Below, piece after piece: positions 54,532 to 64,000 of a DNA stretch of 64,000 nt. This stretch comes from Citrobacter sedlakii NBRC 105722 (GTDB taxonomy: Bacteria; Pseudomonadota; Gammaproteobacteria; Enterobacterales; Enterobacteriaceae): the NCBI RefSeq assembly GCF_000759835.1, contig NZ_BBNB01000003.1, positions 124,001 through 188,000 on the forward strand, written 5' to 3'. The notes under the pieces were generated by a model. The model saw only the letters and a program-made list of their open reading frames with translations, was not told the DNA's origin and made no database searches. Every line of letters starts with the position of its first letter. Position 1 is the stretch's first letter. Both the position numbers and the translations under genes were made by a program.

Positions 54532-56004
54532 ATGAACACATCTGCACCGACGGGTTTGCTACAACAACCCCGCCCCTTCTTCATGATCTTTTTTGTCGAA
54601 TTATGGGAACGATTCGGCTATTACGGCGTTCAGGGCATCCTGGCCGTTTTCTTCGTCAAACAGCTTGGCTTCTCGCAGGAACAGGCCTTTATCACCTTTG
54701 GCGCCTTCGCTGCGCTGGTCTACGGCCTGATCTCCATTGGCGGTTACGTGGGCGATCACCTGCTTGGCACTAAGCGAACGCTGGTGCTGGGGGCGATTGT
54801 ACTGGCAATCGGCTACTTCATGACCGGGATGTCGTTACTGAAGCCCGACCTGATATTTATCGCACTCGGAACCATCGCTGTCGGCAACGGCTTATTTAAA
54901 GCCAACCCGGCGAGCCTGCTTTCGAAATGTTATCCCCCGAAAGATCCGCGTCTGGATGGCGCTTTCACCCTGTTTTACATGTCGATCAACATCGGTTCGC
55001 TGCTGTCGCTTTCCCTGGCGCCCGTGATTGCGGAAAAGTTTGGCTATGCCGTCACCTATAACCTGTGCGGCGCGGGGCTGATTGTCGCGCTGCTGGTCTA
55101 TTTCGCCTGCCGGGGGATGGTAAAGAATATTGGCTCCGAGCCGGACCATCGGCCGCTCAGTATGCGGAATCTGCTGTCTGTGCTGATTGGCACAGTGGCG
55201 ATGATTTTCCTCTGCGCCTGGTTGATGCATAACGTACAGGTCGCCAACCTGGTGCTGATCGTTCTGTCCATCGCGGTGACGATTATCTTTTTCCGCCAGG
55301 CGTTTAAGCTGGATAAAACCGGGCGCAACAAAATGTTCGTGGCGTTTATCCTGATGCTTGAAGCGGTGCTGTTTTACATTCTTTACGCACAGATGCCAAC
55401 CTCGCTGAACTTTTTCGCCATTAATAACGTCCACCATGAGATCCTCGGCTTCACCATTAACCCGGTGAGTTTCCAGGCGCTGAACCCGTTCTGGGTAGTC
55501 GTCGCCAGCCCGGTACTGGCAGCGATCTACACCCGTCTGGGCAGCAAAGGCAAAGACCTGACGATGCCAATGAAATTTACCCTCGGAATGTTTTTATGCT
55601 CGCTGGGCTTTTTAACCGCCGCCGCCGCAGGCATGTGGTTTGCCGACGCGCAGGGGCTGACGTCGCCGTGGTTTATCGTACTGGTGTATTTGTTCCAGAG
55701 TCTGGGCGAACTGCTGATCAGCGCGTTGGGGCTGGCGATGGTCGCGGCGCTGGTGCCGCAGCACCTGATGGGCTTTATTCTGGGGATGTGGTTCCTGACG
55801 CAGGCCGCGGCGTTTCTGCTGGGCGGCTACGTGGCCACCTTTACCGCCGTGCCGGAAAATATCACCGACCCGCTACTGACGCTGCCCATTTATACCGGGG
55901 TATTCAGTAAAATCGGACTGGTGACGCTGGGCGTAACGGTGGTGATGGCGCTGATGGTGCCGTGGCTGAACCGGATGATCAATACGCCGGACAGCGAGAA
56001 GTAA
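54532..56004 (+). CDS. dtpB: Di- and tripeptide permease DtpB
   Basis: Proton-coupled oligopeptide transporter (POT/PTR family), 490 aa, 14 predicted helices. The ExxERFGYYG motif ([14 protein letters not shown]) is at residues 22-35 and the PTR2 signature around [19 protein letters not shown] near 150. It takes up di- and tripeptides. A -10-like TATAAT (54417-54422) lies in the 230-bp leader without a clear -35, compatible with activator-dependent transcription. Confidence 0.96.
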   Translation: MNTSAPTGLLQQPRPFFMIFFVELWERFGYYGVQGILAVFFVKQLGFSQEQAFITFGAFAALVYGLISIGGYVGDHLLGTKRTLVLGAIVLAIGYFMTGMSLLKPDLIFIALGTIAVGNGLFKANPASLLSKCYPPKDPRLDGAFTLFYMSINIGSLLSLSLAPVIAEKFGYAVTYNLCGAGLIVALLVYFACRGMVKNIGSEPDHRPLSMRNLLSVLIGTVAMIFLCAWLMHNVQVANLVLIVLSIAVTIIFFRQAFKLDKTGRNKMFVAFILMLEAVLFYILYAQMPTSLNFFAINNVHHEILGFTINPVSFQALNPFWVVVASPVLAAIYTRLGSKGKDLTMPMKFTLGMFLCSLGFLTAAAAGMWFADAQGLTSPWFIVLVYLFQSLGELLISALGLAMVAALVPQHLMGFILGMWFLTQAAAFLLGGYVATFTAVPENITDPLLTLPIYTGVFSKIGLVTLGVTVVMALMVPWLNRMINTPDSEK

Positions 56005-56017
56005 CCGTACTGCTTGT

Positions 56018-56090
56018 GCCGGAGGGCAGCCTCGCCCTGTCTCGCCTTCCGCACCGGACTCCAGGCCCGATAGCGCAACGCCATCGGGCC
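56018..56090. repeat. BIME after dtpB
   Basis: A degenerate REP unit beginning GCCGGAGGGCAGC is followed by a second hairpin with arms GGCCCGAT / ATCGGGCC (56064-56071, 56083-56090), between convergent dtpB and the Rrf2-family gene. It probably serves as a bidirectional transcript end. Confidence 0.75.
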
Positions 56091-56101
56091 ATTCATCCGA
56101 T

Positions 56102-56605
56102 TTACCCTTTACGCGCGTCGATCCACGCCTGCACTTCGACGACAAATGTATCCGGGGCTTTACGGTACATTTTACGCGCCAAATCGAGAATGGTATGTTG
56201 GCCCAATGCCTCTTCCATTCGCTGCTGCGCCATATCCATCACTGAACGCACGCCACAAATGCCTTCACAGGCCCACGTCGGCGGTTGCTCGTCAAATACT
56301 GCCAGACGTTGGCGGATCTCGCGACATTCGAAAATACGCTTGTCGCCATCTATGGCATTAACCACATCCAGCACGGTAATGTGTTCGGCGGGTCTGGCAA
56401 GCTGAAAACCGCCCCCCTTTCCTTCTATGCTGCGCACCAGTCCCGCCTTCGACAGTCGGGTAAAGATTTTAGCCAGGTAGTCATACGGCACGCTTTGTAA
56501 CTCAGCTATTTCGCGCACGCTCATATCGCGGGCATCGCCTTTGCTGTCCACCATACACATCAAGCTGTGGATGCCATACTCAACCCCGGAACTGTAGAAT
56601 GCCAT
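56102..56605 (-). CDS. Rrf2-family iron-sulfur transcription regulator
   Basis: A 167-aa regulator with an N-terminal winged helix (residues about 8-70, REIAELQSVPYDYLAKIFTRL recognition region and the GKGGGF wing). The dimerisation region follows, with Cys94, Cys113 and Cys117 (FEC, WACEGIC), which suggests an iron-sulfur cluster sensor of the NsrR/IscR/RsrR kind. The CX18CX3C spacing differs from IscR and NsrR, so it is a separate subfamily. It is divergent from a flavoprotein NADH dehydrogenase that it probably controls in response to redox or nitric oxide. It is an insertion relative to K-12. Confidence 0.88.
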   Translation of the reverse strand: MAFYSSGVEYGIHSLMCMVDSKGDARDMSVREIAELQSVPYDYLAKIFTRLSKAGLVRSIEGKGGGFQLARPAEHITVLDVVNAIDGDKRIFECREIRQRLAVFDEQPPTWACEGICGVRSVMDMAQQRMEEALGQHTILDLARKMYRKAPDTFVVEVQAWIDARKG

Positions 56606-56625
56606 GCCTTTATCTCAGCCAAATT

Positions 56626-56636
56626 AATTCTGAGTT
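56626..56636. promoter_or_regulatory. Candidate Rrf2 operator in the divergent promoter
   Basis: Short dyad AATTC-T-GAGTT, 21 bp upstream of the Rrf2 gene start, resembling the half-symmetry AANTC-N-GANTT. It could be an autoregulatory site. The match is short, so the call is tentative. Confidence 0.35.
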
Positions 56637-56824
56637 ATTGTAGCTTTTTCGCCCTTATCATTCCACTCCCTCCCTTTATAGCAGCGATGATAGCAAAAAT
56701 AACCAACTATTAATCAAGAGGATAATAACTAAATATTGACCGTCATGATTTTTCGCGTTGCTTTTTCAAACTACGACCAATAAAATCCGAGTAAATAAAT
56801 CAGTGTTAACGGAGCAGGTAAGCA

Positions 56825-58027
56825 ATGCGTAAACAAATTTTGATCGTTGGTGCGGGTTTCGCCGGAATGTGGGCAGCCCTGAGCGCCGCTCGTCTGGTGG
56901 ATAAAAATGACAGCCAGTCTATTGATATTACGGTGATTGCCCCGCAGCCTGAGCTTCGTGTGCGTCCCCGCTTCTATGAAAATGCCTTAGAAACATTGGT
57001 TGCCCCTTTACAGCCTTTGTTCGACGTTACGGGCGTAAATTTCCTGCGCGGAACGGTCACTCAAATTCTGCCCGCCTCAAAGGAGGTCAGTTGGACTGAC
57101 ACCAACGGTGAATCACACTTACATCACTATGACCGTCTGATTCTCGCCAGCGGAAGCCACGTCAACCGTTCACTCGTGCCGGGCGCACAAACTTATACGT
57201 TCGATCTGGACCAACTGGAGAGCGCCGCGGTCCTGGAGCGGCACCTGAACGAACTGCCGCGCCAGGTGGAAAGTGACGCGCGTAATACCGTTGTCGTTTG
57301 CGGGGGCGGTTTTACCGGTATCGAGATGGCGCTGGAACTACCGGGACGGCTGCGTGAGATCCTCGGCGCGAATGCTAAGACCAGAGTAGTCGTAGTTGAA
57401 CGTGGACCGACGCCCGGCTCACGCTACAGCGAAGCCCTGCGAAACACTATCATCGAAGCTTCCGCTGAGCTTGGCGTGGAATGGCTGGTGAATAGTGAGA
57501 TTGAAAAAGTCGATGCCAGCGGCGTAACGCTGAGAGATGGACGCGCCATCCCTTCACAAACGGTAATCTGGACGGCTGGCGTACAGGCAAACGCCCTGAC
57601 AGCGCAAATTGATGCGCCGCGCGATCGCCAGGGCCGTCTGCACGTCAACAGCAAACTTCAGGTGCATGGACACGAGCATATTTTCGCCACTGGCGATGTG
57701 GCCTACGCAGCCACCGACGATAAAGGCAATCACGCCCTCATGACCTGCCAGCACGCGATTTTGCTGGGCAAATTTGCGGGTAATAACGCCGCTGCCGATT
57801 TGCTCGGCATCGAAGCGCTACCGTATCGCCAGGAAATGTATGTCACCTGTCTGGATCTCGGCGCCTGGGGTGCTGTCTATACCGAAGGATGGGACCAGCA
57901 GGTGAAACTGACGCGCGCAGAGGCGAAAAAAGTGAAGCAGTCGATCACCCGCGAATTAATTTACCCGCCGGTAGCAGAAAAAGAAGCCGCGTTTAAAATG
58001 GCGGATCCGTACGCACCATTTGTGTAA
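56825..58027 (+). CDS. NDH-2-like FAD-dependent NAD(P)H dehydrogenase
   Basis: A 400-aa single-subunit flavoprotein of the type II NADH dehydrogenase/pyridine nucleotide-disulfide oxidoreductase group. FAD loop GAGFAGMWAAL is at residues 8-18, the NAD(P)H loop CGGGFTGIEMAL near 160, and the second FAD contact HIFATGDVAYA near 287. No redox Cys pair or transmembrane helix is visible, so membrane association, if any, is peripheral. The start has GGAGCAGG upstream. It is divergent from the Rrf2 regulator and probably serves redox or nitrosative stress respiration; the electron acceptor is unknown. Confidence 0.88.
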   Translation: MRKQILIVGAGFAGMWAALSAARLVDKNDSQSIDITVIAPQPELRVRPRFYENALETLVAPLQPLFDVTGVNFLRGTVTQILPASKEVSWTDTNGESHLHHYDRLILASGSHVNRSLVPGAQTYTFDLDQLESAAVLERHLNELPRQVESDARNTVVVCGGGFTGIEMALELPGRLREILGANAKTRVVVVERGPTPGSRYSEALRNTIIEASAELGVEWLVNSEIEKVDASGVTLRDGRAIPSQTVIWTAGVQANALTAQIDAPRDRQGRLHVNSKLQVHGHEHIFATGDVAYAATDDKGNHALMTCQHAILLGKFAGNNAAADLLGIEALPYRQEMYVTCLDLGAWGAVYTEGWDQQVKLTRAEAKKVKQSITRELIYPPVAEKEAAFKMADPYAPFV

Positions 58028-58051
58028 GCAGAAGCGCCATCCGGGGCTTCG

Positions 58052-58810
58052 TCACGCGTCCAACGGCGTCCCGGGATAAATATCAAACCGATGCCCTTTG
58101 GTCACCACCGCGTTGGGAGTGGCGATATTCGCCAGAGGCGGCGCATAATCCGGGCGCTTGACCACCACACGTTTCGTGGCGAGCTGGCGCGCCGGTTCCA
58201 GCAGACCGTCGGCGTCTAAATCCGGCCCCACCAGCGACTGAAACACCCGCATCTCTTTTTTCACCAGCGCGCTTTTCTGCTTATGAGGAAACATCGGGTC
58301 GAGATAGACCACTTGCGGACGCGGCGTGATGTCCGTCAGCGCCGACAGGCTGGAGGCGTGGATCAACTGTAAGCGTTCCTGTAACCAGCCGCCAATCTCC
58401 GGATCGGCATAGGCGCGCGTCAGGCCATCGTCGAGTAAGGCCGCCACCACCGGGTTACGCTCCAGCATCCGCACGCGGCAACCCACCGAGGCCAGCACAA
58501 ACGCATCGCGTCCTAACCCCGCCGTGGCGTCAACAACGTCGGGCAGATAGTCGCCTTTAATGCCGACCGCTTTCGCTACCGCTTCGCCGCGACCGCCGCC
58601 AAACTTACGCCGATGCGCCATCGCCCCGCTAACAAAATCAACGAAGATACCGCCCAGTTTGGGTTCGTCGCGCTTACGCAGTTCCAGATGCGCGGCAGTC
58701 ATCACCAGCGCCATCAGGTTGTCTTCATCGTGCTCCAGTCCCCAGCGGGACGCCAGAACAGATAAGGCGCCGTCTCCGGCGCCTGTTTCATTAACTAAGC
58801 AGATTTTCAC
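58052..58810 (-). CDS. rsmJ: 16S rRNA m2G1516 methyltransferase RsmJ
   Basis: SAM-dependent methyltransferase that modifies G1516 of 16S rRNA. The 252-aa product is close to E. coli RsmJ (250 aa). SAM motif [15 protein letters not shown] is near residue 94, and the catalytic-region [12 protein letters not shown] near 170 is the family's DPMF variant of DPPY. It starts 7 bp after the prlC stop, so it is cotranscribed from the heat-shock-type promoter upstream of prlC. Confidence 0.97.
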   Translation of the reverse strand: MKICLVNETGAGDGALSVLASRWGLEHDEDNLMALVMTAAHLELRKRDEPKLGGIFVDFVSGAMAHRRKFGGGRGEAVAKAVGIKGDYLPDVVDATAGLGRDAFVLASVGCRVRMLERNPVVAALLDDGLTRAYADPEIGGWLQERLQLIHASSLSALTDITPRPQVVYLDPMFPHKQKSALVKKEMRVFQSLVGPDLDADGLLEPARQLATKRVVVKRPDYAPPLANIATPNAVVTKGHRFDIYPGTPLDA

Positions 58811-58817
58811 GTCGGGA

Positions 58818-60860
58818 TTAGCCTTTTATCCCATAATGTTCCAGCATTGCGTCCAGCTGCGGCTCGCGGCCACGGAAGCGTTTGAACAGTTCCATCGGCT
58901 CTTCAGAACCGCCACGGGTCAGGATGTTATCAAGGAACGACTGTCCGGTTTCGCGGTTGAAAATCCCCTCTTCTTCAAAGCGGGAGTAGGCATCTGCCGC
59001 CAGCACGTCTGCCCACAGGTAGCTGTAATACCCCGCCGCATACCCGCCGGCGAAGATGTGGCTAAACGCGTGCGGGAAGCGGCCCCAGTGCGGTGATGGC
59101 ACCACGGCCACCTGCTTTTTGATCTCTGCCAGCGTTTCAAGGATCTTTGCCCCCTGCTGCGGGTCAAATTCCGCATGCAGGCGGAAGTCGAACAGGCCGA
59201 ACTCCAGCTGGCGCAGGATGAACAGCGCCGCCTGATAATTCTTCGCCGCCAGCATTTTATCCAGCAGTGCTTTCGGCAGCGGCTCGCCGGTCTCAAAGTG
59301 ACCGGAGATGAACGCCAGCGCGTCCGGCTCCCAGCACCAGTTTTCCATAAACTGGCTTGGCAGCTCGACCGCATCCCACGGTACGCCGCTAATCCCCGAA
59401 ACTCCGGCAGTTTCAATACGGGTCAGCATGTGATGCAGGCCGTGACCGAACTCATGGAACAGGGTAATCACTTCATCGTGGGTAAACAGCGCAGGTTTGC
59501 CGTTCACCGGACGGTTGAAGTTACAGGTCAGATAGGCGACCGGTTTTTGCAGGGAACCATCCGCTTTACGCATCTGGCCGACGCAGTCGTCCATCCACGC
59601 CCCGCCGCGTTTGTTTTCGCGGGCGTACAGGTCGAGGTAGAAGCTGCCGCGCAGCACGTTTTTCTCATCATACAGCTCGAAGAAACGCACGTCCGGATGC
59701 CAGGTGTCCACGTCGTTGCGCTCTTTAGCGGTGATGCCGTAAATGCGTTTCACCACTTCAAACAGGCCATTAACGGCTTTGTTTTCCGGGAAGTAAGGAC
59801 GCAGTTGCTCGTCGCTGATGCTGTACAGATGCTGTTTCTGCTTCTCGCTGTAGTACGCGATGTCCCACGGCTGCAGTTCATCAACGCCAAACTCCGCTTT
59901 GGCAAAGGCACGCAGTTGCGCCAGCTCTTTTTCGCCCTGTGGACGGGCGCGTTTCGCCAGATCCGTCAGGAAGTCGAGCACCTGCTGTGGGTTTTCTGCC
60001 ATTTTAGTGGCGAGGGATTTATCCGCGTAGCTGTCAAAGCCAAGCAGTTGCGCCAGTTCGTGACGCAGGGCGAGGATTTCCGCCATCACCGGGCTGTTGT
60101 CCCACTTTCCGGCGTTTGGCCCCTGATCAGAAGCGCGGGTGCTGTAGGCGCGGTACATCTCTTCACGCAGCGTCTGGTTGTCGCAGTAGGTCATCACCGG
60201 CAAATAGCTCGGAATATCCAGCGTCAGCAGGTAACCGTCCTGCTCTTTCGCTTCGGCCTGGGCTTTCGCCGCCGCCAGCGCGCTTTCCGGCATACCCGCC
60301 AGCTCCGCTTCGTCGGTAATTAGCTTCGTCCAGCCCATGGTGGCGTCGAGGACATTGTTGCTGTACTGGTTGCCCAGTTCGGACAGACGGGTGGCGATTT
60401 CACCGTAGCGTTGTTGTTTATCTTTCGGCAAGCCGATGCCGGACAGCTCGAAATCACGCAGGGCGTTATCTACCGCTTTTTTCTGCGCGGTGTTCAGAGT
60501 GGCGTAATGATCGCCGTCGCGCAGGTCGCGGTACGCTTTGTACAGTCCTTCATGTTGCCCTACCCAGGTGCTGTATTCAGACAGCAGCGGCAGCGTTTGT
60601 TCGTAGGCTTCGCGCAGTTCCGGGCTGTTTTTCACCGAGTTCAGGTGGCTAACCGGCGAAAAAATGCGCCCCAGCACATCATCAACTTCGGCAAGCGGCT
60701 GACACAGATTTTCCCAGGTGTACGGCGCGCCCTGCGCGACCACACGTTCCACATTTTCACGGCAGTCGTTCAGCGCTTTGGTGACGGCGGGAACAACATG
60801 CTCAGGCTGAATCTGGGAAAACGGCGGTAGCTCGAAGGGCGTCAGTAAAGGATTAGTCAT
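58818..60860 (-). CDS. prlC: Oligopeptidase A (PrlC/OpdA)
   Basis: Cytoplasmic zinc metallopeptidase (M3 family) that degrades short peptides, including cleaved signal peptides. The 680-aa product starting at [15 protein letters not shown] has the zinc motif HEFGH with H469, E470 and H473 and the downstream Glu ligand region. The start at 60860 matches E. coli; the longer open frame to 61076 covers the divergent promoter and is rejected. It forms an operon with rsmJ. Confidence 0.97.
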   Translation of the reverse strand: MTNPLLTPFELPPFSQIQPEHVVPAVTKALNDCRENVERVVAQGAPYTWENLCQPLAEVDDVLGRIFSPVSHLNSVKNSPELREAYEQTLPLLSEYSTWVGQHEGLYKAYRDLRDGDHYATLNTAQKKAVDNALRDFELSGIGLPKDKQQRYGEIATRLSELGNQYSNNVLDATMGWTKLITDEAELAGMPESALAAAKAQAEAKEQDGYLLTLDIPSYLPVMTYCDNQTLREEMYRAYSTRASDQGPNAGKWDNSPVMAEILALRHELAQLLGFDSYADKSLATKMAENPQQVLDFLTDLAKRARPQGEKELAQLRAFAKAEFGVDELQPWDIAYYSEKQKQHLYSISDEQLRPYFPENKAVNGLFEVVKRIYGITAKERNDVDTWHPDVRFFELYDEKNVLRGSFYLDLYARENKRGGAWMDDCVGQMRKADGSLQKPVAYLTCNFNRPVNGKPALFTHDEVITLFHEFGHGLHHMLTRIETAGVSGISGVPWDAVELPSQFMENWCWEPDALAFISGHFETGEPLPKALLDKMLAAKNYQAALFILRQLEFGLFDFRLHAEFDPQQGAKILETLAEIKKQVAVVPSPHWGRFPHAFSHIFAGGYAAGYYSYLWADVLAADAYSRFEEEGIFNRETGQSFLDNILTRGGSEEPMELFKRFRGREPQLDAMLEHYGIKG

Positions 60861-60925
60861 AAACGCTGTCCTGTTTGAAAGAAGTGTATGAAGCGCGCAT
60901 CCGGCGCTGTGCAATATCCCTGTAC

Positions 60926-60952
60926 AATGGGGATAAGTGTAGAGGATTTCAA
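60926..60952 (-). promoter_or_regulatory. Sigma-32-type promoter of prlC-rsmJ
   Basis: On the minus strand TTGAAA (60952-60947) and CCCCATT (60932-60926) are 14 bp apart, matching heat-shock sigma-32 promoters. The -10 ends 65 bp before the prlC start. E. coli prlC is heat-inducible, which agrees. Confidence 0.8.
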
Positions 60953-61074
60953 TACCGGGCGTTGCGCTTTCGCGGCAGGGGGAACTTTTCTGTATACTGT
61001 GGCGATACGCTCTATTTTTGCCCGATGGCGCGCAGCTTTTGGGTCTACGTTTATTATCTGGAATACTTTCATCC

Positions 61075-61917
61075 ATGCTCAGTTATCGCCATAGCTACCA
61101 CGCAGGCAACCACGCCGACGTCCTTAAACACACCGTTCAGAGCCTGATCATTGAATCGCTGAAAGAGAAGGAAAAACCGTTTCTTTATCTGGACACCCAT
61201 GCCGGGGCAGGTCGCTATCAGCTGAGCAGTGAACATGCCGAGCGCACCGGGGAATACCTGGAAGGCATCGCCCGCATCTGGCAGCAGGACGATCTGCCCG
61301 CCGAGCTGGAGCCGTACATTAACGTAGTGAGCCACTTCAACCGCAGCGGTCAGTTGCGTTATTACCCGGGCTCGCCGTTGATCGCCCGTCAGCTGCTGCG
61401 CGAGCAGGACAGCCTACAGTTGACCGAGCTGCACCCGAGCGATTTTCCGCTGCTGCGCGGCGAATTTCAGAAAGACAGCCGCGCCCGTGTGGCGCGCGCC
61501 GACGGCTATCAGCAGTTGAAGTCTAAGCTGCCTCCGGCTTCCCGCCGCGGCCTGATTCTTATTGATCCGCCTTATGAAATTAAAAGTGACTACCAGGCCG
61601 TGGTCAGCGGCATCAGCGAAGGCTATAAACGGTTCGCCACCGGCACTTACGCCCTGTGGTATCCGGTGGTGCTCCGCCAGCAAGTCAAACGCATGATCCA
61701 CGACCTGGAAGCCACTGGCATCCGAAGGATCCTGCAAATTGAACTGGCCGTGCGCCCGGACAGCGACCAGCGCGGCATGACCGCCTCCGGAATGATTGTG
61801 ATCAACCCGCCGTGGAAGCTGGAAGCGCAAATGAACAACGTGCTGCCATGGCTGCACAGCAAACTGGTTCCCGCCGGAACCGGACATACATCGGTGAACT
61901 GGATCGTGCCGGAGTAA
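61075..61917 (+). CDS. rlmJ: 23S rRNA m6A2030 methyltransferase RlmJ
   Basis: Methylates N6 of A2030 in 23S rRNA. The 280-aa product equals E. coli length when started at ATG 61075 (MLSYRHSYHAGNHADVLKH). SAM motif DTHAGAGRYQL is near residue 41 and the catalytic DPPYE motif near 164. Upstream in-frame start codons lie in the prlC promoter region and are rejected. It is divergent from prlC and followed by gorA after 71 bp. Confidence 0.97.
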   Translation: MLSYRHSYHAGNHADVLKHTVQSLIIESLKEKEKPFLYLDTHAGAGRYQLSSEHAERTGEYLEGIARIWQQDDLPAELEPYINVVSHFNRSGQLRYYPGSPLIARQLLREQDSLQLTELHPSDFPLLRGEFQKDSRARVARADGYQQLKSKLPPASRRGLILIDPPYEIKSDYQAVVSGISEGYKRFATGTYALWYPVVLRQQVKRMIHDLEATGIRRILQIELAVRPDSDQRGMTASGMIVINPPWKLEAQMNNVLPWLHSKLVPAGTGHTSVNWIVPE

Positions 61918-61925
61918 TCGCAGCC

Positions 61926-61940
61926 ATTGGTGGAACCAAT
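61926..61940. promoter_or_regulatory. Dyad and promoter region before gorA
   Basis: Perfect inverted repeat ATTGGT-GGA-ACCAAT, followed by a TATACAAT -10-like sequence near 61953, upstream of gorA. It could be a regulator site or the hairpin of a weak rlmJ terminator. Confidence 0.4.
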
Positions 61941-61988
61941 TGATTTCAGGTATACAATCGCGGCAATCTGAACGGAAGGATAAGACCT

Positions 61989-63341
61989 ATGAGCAAACAT
62001 TATGACTACATCGCTATCGGCGGTGGCAGCGGCGGTATCGCCTCGATTAACCGTGCAGCGATGTACGGCCAGAAGTGTGCGCTGATTGAAGCCAAAGAGC
62101 TGGGCGGCACCTGCGTCAACGTCGGCTGCGTGCCGAAAAAAGTGATGTGGCATGCTGCGCAGATTCGCGAAGCGATCCATCTGTACGGCCCGGACTACGG
62201 TTTTGATACCACCATCAATAATTTCAATTGGGACACGCTGATTGCCAGCCGTACCGCCTATATTGACCGTATTCACACCTCGTACGATAACGTGCTGGGT
62301 AAAAATAATGTTGATGTGATCAAGGGCTTTGCCCGCTTTGTCGATGCAAAAACCATCGAAGTTAACGGCGAAACCCTGACCGCCGACCATATTCTGATCG
62401 CCACGGGCGGCCGCCCAAGTCATCCGGATATTCCGGGCGTGGAATACGGCATCGACTCTGACGGTTTCTTTGAACTTCCCGCGCTGCCGGAACGCGTGGC
62501 GGTAGTTGGCGCAGGCTATATCGCCGTCGAGCTGGCGGGCGTGATCAATGGTCTGGGAGCGCAAACGCACCTGTTCGTTCGTAAACACGCGCCGTTGCGC
62601 AGCTTTGACCCGATGATCACCGAGACGCTGGTCGAGGTGATGAACGCTGAAGGCCCGACGCTGCACACCCAGGCCATTCCGAAAGCGGTGGTAAAAAACG
62701 CCGACGGCAGCCTGACGCTGGAACTGCAAGACGGTCGCCGCGAAACGGTTGACTGTCTGATCTGGGCGATTGGCCGCGAACCGGCGACAGATGATTTTAA
62801 TCTGGCGGCAACGGGCGTGAAAACGAATGAAAAAGGTTACATCATCGTTGATAAATACCAGAACACGAACGTGGAAGGGATTTACGCGGTAGGCGACAAC
62901 ACCGGCGCGGTCGAACTGACGCCAGTCGCGGTGGCGGCGGGCCGTCGTCTTTCTGAACGCCTGTTTAACAACAAGCCGGACGAGCATCTGGACTACAGCA
63001 ACATCCCAACCGTGGTCTTCAGTCATCCACCGATTGGCACCGTTGGCTTAACCGAGCCGCAGGCGCGCGAACAGTACGGCGATGACCAGGTGAAAGTCTA
63101 CAAATCATCGTTTACCGCCATGTATACCGCCGTTACCTCTCACCGCCAGCCGTGCCGCATGAAGCTGGTATGCGTCGGTCAGGAAGAGAAGATTGTCGGT
63201 ATTCACGGTATTGGCTTCGGCATGGATGAAATGCTGCAGGGCTTCGCGGTTGCGCTGAAAATGGGCGCCACCAAGAAAGACTTCGACAACACCGTAGCGA
63301 TTCACCCAACCGCCGCGGAAGAATTTGTGACGATGCGTTAA
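61989..63341 (+). CDS. gorA: Glutathione reductase
   Basis: NADPH-dependent reduction of oxidised glutathione; homodimeric flavoenzyme, 450 aa as in E. coli. FAD loop GGGSGGIAS is at residues 11-19, the redox disulfide is C42/C47 in [13 protein letters not shown], the NADPH loop is [11 protein letters not shown] near 175, and the catalytic His439-Glu444 pair is IHPTAAEE at the C-terminus supplied to the other subunit. GAAGGATAAGACCT precedes the start. Confidence 0.98.
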   Translation: MSKHYDYIAIGGGSGGIASINRAAMYGQKCALIEAKELGGTCVNVGCVPKKVMWHAAQIREAIHLYGPDYGFDTTINNFNWDTLIASRTAYIDRIHTSYDNVLGKNNVDVIKGFARFVDAKTIEVNGETLTADHILIATGGRPSHPDIPGVEYGIDSDGFFELPALPERVAVVGAGYIAVELAGVINGLGAQTHLFVRKHAPLRSFDPMITETLVEVMNAEGPTLHTQAIPKAVVKNADGSLTLELQDGRRETVDCLIWAIGREPATDDFNLAATGVKTNEKGYIIVDKYQNTNVEGIYAVGDNTGAVELTPVAVAAGRRLSERLFNNKPDEHLDYSNIPTVVFSHPPIGTVGLTEPQAREQYGDDQVKVYKSSFTAMYTAVTSHRQPCRMKLVCVGQEEKIVGIHGIGFGMDEMLQGFAVALKMGATKKDFDNTVAIHPTAAEEFVTMR

Positions 63342-63350
63342 ATATGATCA

Positions 63351-63390
63351 AGGCCGGATAGCGGTTTCACGTTACCCGGCCTGATTTTTA
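63351..63390. terminator. REP-like bidirectional terminator between gorA and yhjA
   Basis: Stem AGGCCGG / CCGGCCT (63351-63357, 63376-63382) followed by GATTTTTA, between convergent genes. Confidence 0.75.
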
Positions 63391-64000
63391 TCACTTGCCC
63401 TGCATATACGGCGTATACACCCCGGTCTGGCTTTCGAGGAAGGCGACGATATCATCGATATCTTCCTGCGGGATCTCTTTCCCGACCTGGTAACGCAGCA
63501 TCAGCTTCACCGCGCCGTCCAGGGTTGGCACATCGCCCCGGTGGAAATAGGGCGCGGTTAACGCAACGTTACGCAGACCCGGCACCTTCTGGCGCAGTTT
63601 ATCGCGCAACTCGTTGGTAACGTTCATACGCCCAATATCCGCTGCGGTCATTTCACCAAAGTTAAAGTCCCGCTTTAAACCCAACGGCTCAAACGACCGA
63701 CCGCCGAGAATCACGCCGCCATGACAGGTCGCGCACTTGTTATCCTTGAACAGCTGATAACCGTGCTTCTGCTGAGCCGTCAGCGCGTTTTCGTCGCCGC
63801 GCAGCCACTTGTCAAACGCGGAGTCTGGGGTGATCAGCGTTTTCTCGAATTCGGCAATCGCGTCGGTGATCGTCTCTCCGCTGAAACCCTGCGGGTAAAC
63901 CGCCAGGAACTGCTGCTTCAGCACAGGATCCTTGTCGAGCTTACTGATGATCTCATCCCAGGATTTCGAGGCCATCTCGATCGGGTTCAGCGGCGGTCCA
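63391..64000 (-). CDS. yhjA: Cytochrome c peroxidase YhjA (C-terminal part; 5' end outside window)
   Basis: About 203 C-terminal residues of a periplasmic multi-haem peroxidase that reduces hydrogen peroxide with electrons from the quinol pool. The visible haem site is CATCH in NKCATCHGGVILGG; the conserved VPGLRNVALTAPYFHRGDVPT block surrounds distal and calcium-site residues. The frame continues to base 64000 (GGPPLNPIEMASKSWDE at the edge), so the start and the other haem motifs lie outside. Sequence matches the E. coli YhjA C-terminus closely. In K-12 it is far from gor, separated by ars and the acid-fitness island. Confidence 0.93.
   Translation of the reverse strand, partial: GPPLNPIEMASKSWDEIISKLDKDPVLKQQFLAVYPQGFSGETITDAIAEFEKTLITPDSAFDKWLRGDENALTAQQKHGYQLFKDNKCATCHGGVILGGRSFEPLGLKRDFNFGEMTAADIGRMNVTNELRDKLRQKVPGLRNVALTAPYFHRGDVPTLDGAVKLMLRYQVGKEIPQEDIDDIVAFLESQTGVYTPYMQGK

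Noticed and set aside
59175-60323. 382-codon plus-strand open frame inside prlC
   Set aside because: Antisense to oligopeptidase A, which carries its zinc motif and full length; no ribosome site or family match.
61647-63026. 459-codon minus-strand open frame opposite rlmJ and gorA
   Set aside because: It spans two well-identified genes on the other strand; its composition (His/Arg/Phe-rich) is typical of antisense translation of GC-rich coding DNA.

Overview
The window is enterobacterial chromosome, and its backbone follows the E. coli K-12 order from ftsY to gor (ftsY-rsmD-yhhL-yhhM-yhhN-zntA, tusA-yhhQ-dcrB-yhhS-yhhT, acpT, nikABCDER, yhhJ-rbbA-yhiI, yhiN-pitA-uspB-uspA-dtpB, rsmJ-prlC-rlmJ-gorA, then yhjA). 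Proteins are close to, but clearly not identical with, E. coli K-12. The GC-rich coding, an aryl polyene cluster at acpT, a padC gene and the absence of rhsB and the acid-fitness island beside gor suggest Citrobacter or a near relative. The genus is an inference from remembered gene content, not a search result.

Backbone blocks are split by accessory modules at their junctions. (1) zntA/tusA (5.4-10.3 kb) holds a three-gene TRAP transporter and an AT-rich orphan Hcp fused to a polymorphic-toxin-like C-terminus, overlapped by a small winged-helix-like protein that is probably its immunity partner. (2) yhhT/acpT (14.8-29.9 kb) holds a complete 18-gene aryl polyene (APE) pigment cluster, apeA to apeR, all on the + strand with most genes overlapping. 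AcpT, encoded 1 bp after apeR, is the expected phosphopantetheinyl transferase for its two carrier proteins. (3) acpT/nikA holds a phenolic acid decarboxylase divergent from a LysR regulator. (4) nikR/yhhJ holds a HicAB toxin-antitoxin pair between two identical 47-bp REP-like direct repeats. (5) yhiI/yhiN (43.2-50.1 kb) holds an unassigned catabolic operon: D-2-hydroxyacid dehydrogenase, RraA-type aldolase-like protein, DASS carboxylate transporter and amidohydrolase. A sigma-54 promoter precedes it and a PrpR-like sigma-54 activator follows it. (6) dtpB/rsmJ holds an Rrf2-type iron-sulfur regulator divergent from an NDH-2-like flavoprotein.

Regulatory sites that can be read directly include a ZntR-type promoter with a 20-bp spacer and perfect dyad before zntA, a preQ1-I-type riboswitch overlapping the yhhQ ribosome binding site, a perfect NikR operator before nikA, a sigma-54 -24/-12 promoter before the catabolic operon, a sigma-32-like promoter before prlC, an operator-rich promoter before hicA, and several intrinsic terminators and REP/BIME elements.

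The best candidates for something undescribed are the sigma-54 catabolic operon (substrate unknown, and its activator carries GAFTNA instead of GAFTGA) and the orphan Hcp-toxin/immunity pair. ftsY and yhjA are cut by the window edges.
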